Assembly: GCA_964343835.1 (NCBI GenBank)
Contig: CAYFKR010000008.1
Location: forward strand, 1 to 64,000
From: CALEMW01 sp964343835
Lineage (GTDB): Bacteria > Krumholzibacteriota > Krumholzibacteriia > LZORAL124-64-63
DNA length: 64,000 nt
Reading direction: 5' to 3'
Positions 44,247 to 52,340 of the stretch are shown in pieces. A model generated the notes under the pieces. That model was not told the origin of the DNA. It searched no databases and saw only the letters and a program-made list of their open reading frames with translations. Made by a program: the position numbers and the translations under genes. How positions within the stretch are numbered: the first letter of the stretch is position 1; each line of letters starts with the position of its first letter.

Positions 44247-45227
44247 TCAGATGGGCCGCGCCCCGATCAGCACCGCCGAGTGCTTCGGAACGTCCACACG
44301 CTCGAGATCCGTGAATCCCGCTCCGGCCAGCAGCTCGCGCGCCTCCTTGTCCGCATAGGACTTTCCGCCCTCGGTGCCCACCAGCATGTTCACGGAGAAA
44401 CGGGCCGCGAAGGGCGGGGCCGCGCGGTCGTCGTCCAGGTAGAAGTCCTTCACCAGCAGCCGGCCGCCGGGCACGAGCGCAGCGAAGCACTTGCCGAAGA
44501 GCAGGGCCGTCTCGTCCGGCGAGAGGCTGTGGATGATGTTGGAGAGGTAGATCATGTCGAAGTCGGCGCCGATGGGGTCGACCAGGAAGTCCCCCGCCAC
44601 CACGTCCACCCGATCGTCCAGACCGGCCGCCGTCACCTGCTCCCGCGCGATGCCGCACGGCTCGGGCAGGTCGAAGACGGTGCAACGCAGCGTCGGCCAT
44701 TCCTCCGCGAACGCGATGGCGGCCGTGCCCGGCCCCCCGCCCAGGTCCAGCAACCGCTCCGCGCCGGCCAGGTCCACCCGGTCGATCACGCCGCGCACGC
44801 TGCGGCGCTGGATGTCGCGCATGCCGCAGATGAAGTCTCGCAGCTCGTCGCCCGTGCGCTCACGCTCGCGGCGCAGGGGGCCGCCCTTCGCGAGCACCTC
44901 GTCGAGGCGGGCCCAGCGCTTCAGCAGGTGCTCGTGGTGCCCGATGATTGAGACCTGGCTGTCGGCGCCGTCGCTGCGCAGGATCCTCGCCCGGTCCTCG
45001 AGGAGGGTGAATCCACCGTTTTCCTTGATCAGCACACCCGACGAGGCCAGGGCGTGCAGCACGGCGTCCACCGCCCGCGGATCCAGGCCCCGTGCTTCGG
45101 CCACGTCGGCGGCCGTGCGGGGAGCGGATCCCAGCTCGTCGAAGAGGCGGTGACGTACCGCCGCCAGGAGGATGGCCGCGTCCTGGTAGCCCGCGACCAT
45201 GGCATCGATTCGTTCGTTCCAGTCCAT
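44247..45227 (-). CDS. SAM-dependent O-methyltransferase (class I with dimerisation domain)
   Basis: A 326-residue enzyme of the hydroxyindole/caffeate-type O-methyltransferase family. The N-terminal winged-helix dimerisation domain (ARGLDPRAVDAVLHALASSGVL) precedes the Rossmann SAM domain: LLDLGGGPGTAAIAFAEEWP (motif I), VFDLPE, VVAGDF, and the post-strand helix VPGGRLLVKDF. The catalytic His of many such enzymes may be in IYLSNIIHSLSP. Substrate unknown. Divergent glycosyltransferase gene begins 74 bases upstream. Confidence 0.85.
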   Translation of the reverse strand: MDWNERIDAMVAGYQDAAILLAAVRHRLFDELGSAPRTAADVAEARGLDPRAVDAVLHALASSGVLIKENGGFTLLEDRARILRSDGADSQVSIIGHHEHLLKRWARLDEVLAKGGPLRRERERTGDELRDFICGMRDIQRRSVRGVIDRVDLAGAERLLDLGGGPGTAAIAFAEEWPTLRCTVFDLPEPCGIAREQVTAAGLDDRVDVVAGDFLVDPIGADFDMIYLSNIIHSLSPDETALLFGKCFAALVPGGRLLVKDFYLDDDRAAPPFAARFSVNMLVGTEGGKSYADKEARELLAGAGFTDLERVDVPKHSAVLIGARPI

Positions 45228-45300
45228 GACGTCTCCTTTCGGATCGGGAGTGTACCAGTTCCGACGTTCCTGTGTTAGCTTGGGCCACTACGGAGGTGCC

Positions 45301-46272
45301 ATGGAACTGCCTGGAATCAGCGTCGTGATCCCCGCCTGGAACGCGGCCGACACCCTGAATGAGACCTTGGAGGGAGTCTTCGCCCAGGATCACCCCGACT
45401 TCGAGGTGATCGTGGTGGACGACGGCTCCACCGACGGCACCCCCGCCGTCCTCGCCGAATGGGCCGCCCGGCATCCCGACCGGTTCCGCTTCGAGAGCAT
45501 CCCCAACAGCGGCGGACCCGCCCGCCCCCGCAACCGCGGCGTCGCCCTGGCCACGCGCCCCCTGGTGGCCCTCTTCGATTCCGACGATCTGATGGAGCCC
45601 GGCAAGCTCGCGGCCCAGGCCGCCGTCTTCATGCGCCACCCCGAGACGACCCTCTGCTTCACCGACTTCATGGTGATCGACGAGGCCGGTGACGTGATCG
45701 CCGAGCGCATGCTCGACGATTACCAGGCCTTCCGCGAGCACCTGCAGCCGATGGCGGGCGCCGGCCCGGCCCATCCCCCCACCGCCCTCTTCGCGGGCCG
45801 CGACCTCCACCACGCCCTGCTCCACGCCAACTTCGTGGGCACCAGCAGCGTGGTGGTCCGGCGCGAGGCCCTGATCGACGCCGGCGGCTTCGATGAGGAG
45901 CTCGCCAACGGCGACGACATCGAGATGTGGCTCAAGCTGGCCCGCGTGGACTCGGTCTTCGCCTTCCTGGACCTGGTGGGCCACCGCTACCGTCGCACGG
46001 CCGGCGGCGTGACGGCCCGCGGCTGGCGCCGCCTGCCCGCAGTTGCAGAGATCCGCCGCCGCCAGATCCCCTTCGTGGACGATCCCGCCGTGCTTCGCCT
46101 CATCGACGAAGTGATCCTCTCCTGCAAGATCGGCGAGGCCTGGGGCCTACGCGGCGACGGCCGCCTGGACGAGGCCCTCACCGCTTATCGGGAGGCCCAG
46201 GGCATGCGCTTCACCTGGGCCGGGTTCCGCGGCATCCTGGCCACCCGCCTGGCCATGCTCCTGCGTCGCTGA
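45301..46272 (+). CDS. glycosyltransferase family 2
   Basis: A 323-residue cytoplasmic GT-A fold transferase. ISVVIPAWNAADTL opens the fold; VDDGSTDGT and the DSDD (residues about 97-100) form the nucleotide-sugar and metal site; GGFDEELANGDDIEMWLKL is the acceptor-side acidic motif typical of GT2 enzymes. No membrane segment is visible. CTACGGAGG is before the ATG at 45301. Likely acts in surface polysaccharide or glycolipid synthesis, although no sugar operon surrounds it. Confidence 0.88.
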   Translation: MELPGISVVIPAWNAADTLNETLEGVFAQDHPDFEVIVVDDGSTDGTPAVLAEWAARHPDRFRFESIPNSGGPARPRNRGVALATRPLVALFDSDDLMEPGKLAAQAAVFMRHPETTLCFTDFMVIDEAGDVIAERMLDDYQAFREHLQPMAGAGPAHPPTALFAGRDLHHALLHANFVGTSSVVVRREALIDAGGFDEELANGDDIEMWLKLARVDSVFAFLDLVGHRYRRTAGGVTARGWRRLPAVAEIRRRQIPFVDDPAVLRLIDEVILSCKIGEAWGLRGDGRLDEALTAYREAQGMRFTWAGFRGILATRLAMLLRR

Positions 46273-46295
46273 CACCCATCCCCATCAAACGAGAA

Positions 46296-46317
46296 CGGGC
46301 GGCCCGAAGGCCGCCCG
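46296..46317. terminator. hairpin between convergent glycosyltransferase and rhodanese genes
   Basis: CGGGCGGCC (46296-46304) pairs with GGCCGCCCG (46309-46317) over CGAA. The T tract on either side is weak, but it sits between two convergent genes and probably serves both. Confidence 0.5.
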
Positions 46318-46341
46318 CCTCTGCGTCCGAAGTCGACACGC

Positions 46342-48195
46342 CTAGGGCGTGGGGACCAGCGGATAGTCGTTGTGCTGCGCCTCGGTCCACTTGTGACCCG
46401 TCAGCAGGTCGTGGAACAGGCCGTTGCTGCCGAACTTCAGGCTGTAGGCCTCATAGCCCAGCATGTTCAGGTAAGCCGTGATCTGGCTGCTGTGCTGGCC
46501 GGTCCAGCAGTACACCACCACGGGCATGTCCGCGGGGATATAGGCCAGCATCTCGTCGATGTCCATGCTCGCGTAGGGCGTGAACTGGAAGGCGCCGGGG
46601 ATGTGGCCCGGAACGCCGGCCGTGCCCTCGCCCAGATAGTCGGCCTGGCCGAAGTAGTTCAGGATGAAGTAGTTCTCCAGCCCGTTGGTCAGCATGGCGT
46701 CGTAGGTGATGCCCTTGAACCCGGCGGCCAGCATGGCGGCGACGCGGTCGTCGACGGTGCCGGTCAGGGTCGGGAAGGCCTGGCCCGCGAGGTCGCCGTT
46801 GTTGTCGTCGGTCTCGGCGGCGGCCAGGGCGTTGCCCGTGTTGTTGTCCCAGGATCCGGACAGGGTCGTGTTCCAGCTCGACATGCCGAAGAGCAGGGAC
46901 TTCACGTTCTCGTAACCGGAGAGCTCCAGGGCGATCTTCGCATGGCCGGCGCTCTGGCCGGTGTAGCAGGCCACCACGATGGGATCGTCCATGGCGGCGT
47001 TGGCGGCCACGTCGGTCAGGATCGTCGCCACCGAGGAGTGGAAGGCGCCCTCGATGTGACCGGCGTCGTAGGCTTCCTGGCTGCGGATGTCGAAGATCTT
47101 GTAGTTGGTCGGACCGTTGTTGAAGACGTCGTCGGCGTTGATGACGCCGGGGCAGTCCGCGCTGTCGTTCACGTAGGCGATGCCCGCGGCGACCATGGCC
47201 TCGAAGTCGGCCGTGGCGACGGAGCCCATCTCCAGGGCGAAGTCGTTGGTGGCGGCTTCGGTCCACTTGTGGCCCGTCAGGTCGCTGTGGAACAGGCCGT
47301 TGCTGCCGAACTTCAGGCTGTAGGCCTCATAGCCCAGCATGTTCAGGTAGGCCGTGATCTGGCTGCTGTGCTGACCGGTCCAGCAGTACACCACCACGGG
47401 CATGTCCGTGGGCAGGTTCTCGAGCATCTGGTCGATGCCGAGGCTGGCGTACGGCGTGAACTGGAACGCGCCGGGAATGTGGCCGGGGACGCCGCTGGTG
47501 CCCTCGCCCAGGTAATCGGCTTCACCGAAGTAGTTCACGATGAAGTAGTTGTCGAGGCCGTTGGTCAGCATGGTCTCGTAGGTGATGCCCTTGAAGCCGG
47601 CGGCCAGCATGGCGGCCACGCGCTCCTCGACCACGGTGCCCGCATCCTCGGAGAGGGTCGGGAAGGCGTGGGTCGTCAGGTCGGCGTTGTTGTTGGTGGT
47701 CTCGGGGGCGGCCAGGGCGTCGCCCGTGTTGTTGGACCAGGAGCCGGACAGCGCGCTGTTCCAGCTGCTCATGCCGAACAGCAGCGACTGCACGTTCTCG
47801 TAGCCCATGAGCTCCAGAGCGATCTTGGCGTGGCCGGCGCTCTGGCCGGTGTAGCATGCCACCACGATGTTCTCGTCAGTGGAGATGGACTTCGCCGCCA
47901 CGTCGCTCAGCAGGGAGCCGAGGGACGAGTGGATGGCGCCGGGGATGTGCCCGTTCAGGTACGCGGACTCGCTCCGGATGTCGATGATGGTGTAGTTCTC
48001 CACGCCGTTGGCGTTGAGGGCGGCGGCCGAGATCACGCCCGGGCAGTCCGTGTTGTCGTTCACGTACTCGGCGCCGGCGGCGGCCATCACCTCGAAGGCG
48101 GTCTCCTCGGGGGTCACGGGGTCGTCGTCGGAACAGCCCCAGAGCGCCGTCATGGCGATCAGCAGAAGGGCGATCCAGGTCCAGCGTTTCGTCAT
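46342..48195 (-). CDS. lipoprotein with four rhodanese domains (ExtH-like)
   Basis: A 617-residue lipoprotein (lipobox ALWGC, Cys21). Four rhodanese-like domains alternate: two with CYTGQSAGHAKIALEL loops and two with CWTGQHSSQITAYLN loops, each keeping the active-site Cys. Each pair makes a unit of about 293 residues, repeated head to tail. Sulphur transfer, or reaction with selenium oxyanions, could occur at these cysteines. In ext loci of Geobacter, a rhodanese lipoprotein accompanies a multiheme cytochrome and porin, matching this context. It is last in the tetR-extKL-rhodanese run. Confidence 0.85.
   Translation of the reverse strand: MTKRWTWIALLLIAMTALWGCSDDDPVTPEETAFEVMAAAGAEYVNDNTDCPGVISAAALNANGVENYTIIDIRSESAYLNGHIPGAIHSSLGSLLSDVAAKSISTDENIVVACYTGQSAGHAKIALELMGYENVQSLLFGMSSWNSALSGSWSNNTGDALAAPETTNNNADLTTHAFPTLSEDAGTVVEERVAAMLAAGFKGITYETMLTNGLDNYFIVNYFGEADYLGEGTSGVPGHIPGAFQFTPYASLGIDQMLENLPTDMPVVVYCWTGQHSSQITAYLNMLGYEAYSLKFGSNGLFHSDLTGHKWTEAATNDFALEMGSVATADFEAMVAAGIAYVNDSADCPGVINADDVFNNGPTNYKIFDIRSQEAYDAGHIEGAFHSSVATILTDVAANAAMDDPIVVACYTGQSAGHAKIALELSGYENVKSLLFGMSSWNTTLSGSWDNNTGNALAAAETDDNNGDLAGQAFPTLTGTVDDRVAAMLAAGFKGITYDAMLTNGLENYFILNYFGQADYLGEGTAGVPGHIPGAFQFTPYASMDIDEMLAYIPADMPVVVYCWTGQHSSQITAYLNMLGYEAYSLKFGSNGLFHDLLTGHKWTEAQHNDYPLVPTP
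46370..48100 (-). repeat. tandem duplication of a two-rhodanese unit
   Basis: The unit spanning roughly 47,240-48,100 recurs at 46,370-47,220. Equivalent sites lie 888 bases apart in the first half of the unit (for example 46951 and 47839) and 876 bases apart in the second half (46441 and 47317), the difference being a 12-base indel. DNA is very similar, so the duplication is fairly recent or homogenised. Confidence 0.85.
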
Positions 48196-48240
48196 CGCTA
48201 GTCTCCTTGGTTCGGGACCGGGGCCCTGACTCGAATGGTT

Positions 48241-48278
48241 GGGGCGCCCGTCTCCCCGGTCGGCGGGGCGCCCGTCTC
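48241..48278. repeat. 14-base direct repeat between extKL and rhodanese gene
   Basis: GGGGCGCCCGTCTC occurs at 48241-48254 and 48265-48278, a 24-base period, in the 125-base gap between the two genes. It may be replication slippage; no function is assigned. Confidence 0.5.
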
Positions 48279-48320
48279 ATCGGGGCCGGGAGCCGATGCC
48301 CCCGACCCTTCCCATGTCGC

Positions 48321-49712
48321 TCAGTCATCGATCACGATGCCGATGTTGGCGTCGTAATCCGGCAGGCGGGTCACACCGTCCGCCTCGTACAGGTCGAGCT
48401 CCCGCAGGAACACGCCCTCGGTGGTGTTGGGCGTGCCGTGGCAGCTGAAGCCGCAGCTCTCGCCCTCGGGCACCGTCGTCTGGGCGGTCCAGCGGCGGAT
48501 GTTGTGGGGCGAGGCGTACTTCCACGTCGGTTCCGAGTTGTAGTTGGCCGGATCCAGCACCAGGCCCCAGTCGGCGTAGGTGTTCGGATCCACGGGCACG
48601 TGGCGCACGACCACGTACTCGTACTCGCCGCGGAAGTCCGTGCGCGGGTTCTGCGCGATCTTGAACTGGATGCGGCTCGGGTCGATGTCGAACTTGTCGT
48701 CCGCCACCAGGTTGTGGCAGTTCGTGCAGTTCTTGTAGGGCTGCGAGTGGCAGACCTGGCACTGCAGCTCGGGGCCGAAGCCGCCCGAGTGGGCCGCGTG
48801 GTAGCTGTTGGACACGCCGTCGTGGCAGTCCTCGCAGCGCGGCATGGTGGCCACCTCGTAGCGGTGCTCGTAGTGGTCGCCCGAGTGCTGGTCGTCGCCG
48901 TGGATCTCCTCGGCGGTGTGACAGGCCTCGCAGCGCATGCCCATGCTGTAGTGCACGTCGGGCTGGTTGCCCTCGATCTGTCCCTGGAAGTCGGTGCCCA
49001 CACGGGAGCCGTGGCACGCGGTGCACTGCTCGGTCATGTGGGGCGTGCCCAGGATGCTGTGGGACAGGTAGGTGAACGTCTTGGGGAAGCCCCCGCCCAC
49101 GCTGTTGGGCCGACTGATGTGGCACTGGCCGCACGTGGTGTGGCAGCCGGCGCACTTCTGGTCGAAGAAGTTCTCGTAGCCGCTGCCCTCGAACACGCAG
49201 TCGCCGCGGGTTTCGATGAGCTTCTTCTCGCCCCACAGGTTGGTGTGCAGGCTGTTGGCGTTGGCTTCCGCGATCTCGGCGTGGCAGCCGTCGCAGGCAC
49301 CCACGGCGCTGGGATCGCGCACCATCTCGACGTGGGCCTCCGCCATCGTCTCGAAGGTGTTGTCGGCGGCGCCGCCGTGGCAGCCCTGGCAGGAGCCGGA
49401 GCCGTGGACGCTGTCGAGGAACTCGTTGAGCTTCGAACCCGTCATGTAGACCTTTTCCCAAGCTTCCAGCTCGGGCACTTCGCCGCCTCAGCCGTCGCTC
49501 TTGAAGGAGGTGCCGACCTCCGAGGCCTTCTCCTCCCCCAGCGCCAGCTGGAGTTCGGTCTGGCTGCTGTGGCAGCCCAGGCAGGTCATGTCGGTGACGG
49601 GGGGATCGTCGCCGGGATCCACCGGTCCGTTGGAGGTGTCGTGCTCGCACCCCCAGAGAACGATCGCCAGCAGGACCGGCAGCATCGCGAGGGTCAGGAA
49701 ACGGTTCGTCAT
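48321..49712 (-). CDS. extKL: multiheme cytochrome c lipoprotein with in-frame UGA (selenoprotein ExtKL-like)
   Basis: A 463-residue exported lipoprotein (lipobox LWGC, Cys22) carrying ten CxxCH heme motifs and one CxxxCH (CGFSCH). The first CxxCH (CLGCH) lies before codon 75, a UGA at 49490-49488; the other nine and CGFSCH lie after it in the same frame. The residues around it read SDG-U-GGEVPE. A hairpin 13-31 bases after the UGA looks like a bacterial SECIS. Thus I annotate selenocysteine at 75, as I recall for the ExtKL family. It probably moves electrons at the outer surface, working with the MtrAB conduit. tetR is 15 bases upstream. Confidence 0.8.
49457..49475 (-). promoter_or_regulatory. 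candidate bacterial SECIS hairpin downstream of the UGA
   Basis: On the minus strand CCCGAGC pairs with GCTTGGG (one G-U) over the loop TGGAA. The loop begins 20 bases after the UGA, with a G as its second base. Known bacterial SECIS rules need a G among the first two loop bases and an apical loop about 16-37 bases from the UGA; both hold. Confidence 0.65.
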
Positions 49713-49727
49713 CGCTCCATCCTTACT

Positions 49728-50351
49728 TCAGGCCGCGCTTCCCGCGGGCTCCGCCATGAGCCCCCGCGCGAAGATCGGCACGTTGTTGCAGACCACGGTG
49801 TCGGCGTCGAAGTCGTCTCCGGTCAGGCGGGACCAGACGCCGGCGTGCAGGGCGCAGTCCATCACCATGCCCACGAAGCAGCGGGCGGTGATGAACGGAT
49901 CCACGTTGCGCAGCTCCCCGGAGCTCATCCGGTCTTCGATCTCGCCGCGCACGAATTCGATGTAGGGGGAACGGACCTCGCGGAACAGGGTGGCGATCCC
50001 GTGCTCGGCCTCGAAGCTGCTGCTGAACATCAGCCGCACGAGTTCGGGATCCTTGTCCGCGAGGGCCAGGATGTGGTGGGCCACCGCCGAGAGCACGGTC
50101 TCGATGCTGCCCTCGGGAACCGAGCGCTCCAGATCGGAACGCAGGTCGTGCTGGCGGGCCTTGTAGCGGATGACCTCGTCGTAGAGTTCCGACTTGCTGC
50201 TGTAGTGGCGATAGATGGCCGCCTCGGTGATGCCGCAGGCACGGGCGATGGCCCGGATGGGAGCACCCTCGTAGCCGCTCTTGGCGAAAATGCCGGCGGC
50301 CTTCTCGAGGATCTCGTTCTTGCGGTTCGGATGCCGTTTCCCGGGCGTCAT
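49728..50351 (-). CDS. TetR-family transcriptional regulator
   Basis: A 207-residue repressor-type protein. The N-terminal HTH reads RKNEILEKAAGIFAKSGYEGAPIRAIARACGITEAAIYRHYSSKSELYDEVI, followed by a helical ligand domain. Start at 50351 is set by GGAGTGACC; an open frame to 50375 runs over the operator-like site. It heads the extKL-rhodanese operon and is terminated-from mtrB by a hairpin. A near-palindrome of the same half-site type lies before its own gene and before mtrA, so both operons are likely targets. Confidence 0.88.
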   Translation of the reverse strand: MTPGKRHPNRKNEILEKAAGIFAKSGYEGAPIRAIARACGITEAAIYRHYSSKSELYDEVIRYKARQHDLRSDLERSVPEGSIETVLSAVAHHILALADKDPELVRLMFSSSFEAEHGIATLFREVRSPYIEFVRGEIEDRMSSGELRNVDPFITARCFVGMVMDCALHAGVWSRLTGDDFDADTVVCNNVPIFARGLMAEPAGSAA

Positions 50352-50366
50352 GGTCACTCCGCGAAT

Positions 50367-50384
50367 GGTCAACAAACGTTCACC
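50367..50384 (-). promoter_or_regulatory. candidate TetR operator upstream of tetR
   Basis: On the minus strand GGTGAACGTTTGTTGACC shows arms GGTnAAC and GTTnACC around GTTT. It lies 16 bases upstream of the tetR ATG. The core GTGAACGTT recurs upstream of mtrA. Confidence 0.5.
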
Positions 50385-50495
50385 AACACGACGAAGATAG
50401 CTCCTGTGATTTCCTTGTCAACTTCCGTTAGCAATTTATCATTCAGGAGTTTCGTCGTCCTCAATCTGTTGCAATGTCATGCAGTTATGGACATG

Positions 50496-50527
50496 AAAAG
50501 GCCCCGTTCCCGGTAGGGAACGGGGCC
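50496..50527 (-). terminator. intrinsic terminator of the mtrAB operon
   Basis: GGCCCCGTTCCC (50500-50511) pairs perfectly over 12 bp with GGGAACGGGGCC (50516-50527); on the minus strand TTTTCATG follows. Confidence 0.85.
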
Positions 50528-50546
50528 AGAAACGGCCTGAAAAGGC

Positions 50547-52328
50547 CTAGAAGCGCGAGGTGATCGACAGGGTGTACAGGTCCAGGATGTAGTCGTCCCA
50601 CCTGTTCTCGTCGAACTCGTACTTGCGGAAGCAGCCCGCCACGGTCATGCGGTCGTTCAGGTCGTAGCTCGTGCGGAGATGCCAGCGGTCGTAGTCGTTC
50701 TCCACCGAATCGGTATTGCGCACGGCTTCCCAATGGCCCTCGCAACGCCAACCGCCGCCCAGGTCCCAGGCCAGGCCGGGAGCGAAGCGCAGGGTGGTGG
50801 CGTCGTAGGTCGTGGCGGCCTGGCCGTCGGCGGCCTCGGCACCCTCGGGCACGCCGTGGACTTCGTGGCCCCAGCTCACGCTGCCGATCACCGTGACGCG
50901 TTCGGTGGCCAGCCAGGAACCGGAGGCGTAGAAGCGGTCGGCGTCGAAGGTGGTCTCCAAACCCTCGATGTCGGTGCGGGTGAAGGTGCGACGGATCGCA
51001 CGACCGCCCACGTCCAGGCGCACGCCGCGGGCCGGCCTGAGGGACGCCGCCGCGGAGCCGGTCCAGCCGCTGCGCTCGCGGTCTCCCTGCCAGTAGCGCA
51101 TGTCGCCGGTCTCCTGCTGCACGATGTCGGTGGTGCCCGTCTCGAAGTCCGCCACCAGGGACGCCTTCGGCGACAGAGCCCGGCGGGCCTTCACGCGCAG
51201 GGTGGTGGACGTGCGCTCCTGATCGGTCACGTGATCCGGGTCTCCGCCGGCCGCCGTGAACAGGTTCTCCAGCAGGGTGGTGGTCCGGTGGCGGGCCAGC
51301 ACGCGCAGGCTGGTGCGGTCCGGGCCGCGCCACGTCACGTCGGCGCGCAGGTCCGTGCTCTCCCGCTCCCGGTCGAAGGCGGCGAGCTGGGCGTCCTCGG
51401 TGGTGCCGTCGGTCTCCACCTTGCGCACCGCGGCGCTCACCTTGGCGGACAGGCCGCGGGCCGGGCGCCACAGGGCCGCCAGGGCGCCGCTGCGGGCCTT
51501 GCGTTCCATGTCCGCGGCGGTGTCGGCCGACACGTTCTCCACCGGCTTGGACGTGGTGGTGGTCATGGCGAACCGGCCGAGCAGGCTCAGGTCGCCGGTG
51601 GCGTCCCAGGCTGCGCCGCCGGACACCGTGGTGTGTTCCACGTCGTCCACGTAGGCGTGGTCGTCGCGCAGGGCGCGGTCGCCCTCGTCCTTGCCGATGG
51701 TCAGTCCCAGGTCGCCGCGCAGGGATCCGACGCGCCAGTCCGCGGCCACGGTGGCGCGCATGGACTTGGTGTCGAACTCCTTGACGCCGGGCACGGCGAG
51801 GCCGCCGCCGGAGCGGGCCAGGCTGCCCTTGTCGCCGGAGCGTCGCATCTCGTCGACGTTCACGCGGAACGTCAGGGTCTCGCTCATGCGGTAGCGCACG
51901 GCGGCGTTGCCACGGGCCCAGCGCAGCTCGGGCAGCACCTCGAGATAGGCGGGCTCGGGCATGGGGTAGGCCATCTCGCTCGAGCCGTCGTAGAAACGAT
52001 CGAACGTGCGGTAGGTCGCACCGTACGACACCTGGCCCGGCGTGCCGCCGGACAGGGCGAACAGGCCGGAGAACCCGCCGCTGGCGTTGGTGCCGGCGCC
52101 GTTGAGGGCCAGGCCCTTGCCGAGATCGTCCCGGCCGTCCCAGGCGAAGAGGCCGAAGAACGAGGTCTCCTCGGCCATGCTCCAGTCCTCGGCGGCGCGG
52201 CCCTGGTAGCCGTAGTCGTCGAGGAGGGTGGTGCCGACGGTCCAGTGGTTCCCACCGGCCGCGGCGACGGTCGCGGCAGCCAGGGCCAGGACCGTGATCA
52301 GGACTGCGGTCATGTGCTTGGTCGTCAT
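50547..52328 (-). CDS. mtrB: MtrB/PioB-family outer-membrane beta-barrel
   Basis: A 593-residue exported barrel that holds a decaheme cytochrome across the outer membrane. Signal peptide KHMTAVLITVLALAAATVAAA; the mature protein has the family's many strands (GDKGSLARSGGGLAVPGVKEFDTKSMRATVAADW, SGALAALWRPARGLSAKVSAAVRKV) and ends with YTLSITSRF. Shewanella MtrB has an N-terminal CxxC; this protein lacks it, like PioB. GGAGG eight bases before the ATG at 52328 decides the start over a GTG at 52337. It is 12 bases after mtrA. Confidence 0.82.
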   Translation of the reverse strand: MTTKHMTAVLITVLALAAATVAAAGGNHWTVGTTLLDDYGYQGRAAEDWSMAEETSFFGLFAWDGRDDLGKGLALNGAGTNASGGFSGLFALSGGTPGQVSYGATYRTFDRFYDGSSEMAYPMPEPAYLEVLPELRWARGNAAVRYRMSETLTFRVNVDEMRRSGDKGSLARSGGGLAVPGVKEFDTKSMRATVAADWRVGSLRGDLGLTIGKDEGDRALRDDHAYVDDVEHTTVSGGAAWDATGDLSLLGRFAMTTTTSKPVENVSADTAADMERKARSGALAALWRPARGLSAKVSAAVRKVETDGTTEDAQLAAFDRERESTDLRADVTWRGPDRTSLRVLARHRTTTLLENLFTAAGGDPDHVTDQERTSTTLRVKARRALSPKASLVADFETGTTDIVQQETGDMRYWQGDRERSGWTGSAAASLRPARGVRLDVGGRAIRRTFTRTDIEGLETTFDADRFYASGSWLATERVTVIGSVSWGHEVHGVPEGAEAADGQAATTYDATTLRFAPGLAWDLGGGWRCEGHWEAVRNTDSVENDYDRWHLRTSYDLNDRMTVAGCFRKYEFDENRWDDYILDLYTLSITSRF

Positions 52329-52340
52329 CGCGGTCACCTC

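Noticed and set aside
49488..49490. The UGA as a nonsense mutation making a cytochrome pseudogene
   Set aside because: The downstream frame is intact with nine CxxCH motifs, and a SECIS-like hairpin fits; no other damage is seen. Sequencing error remains possible and is noted.
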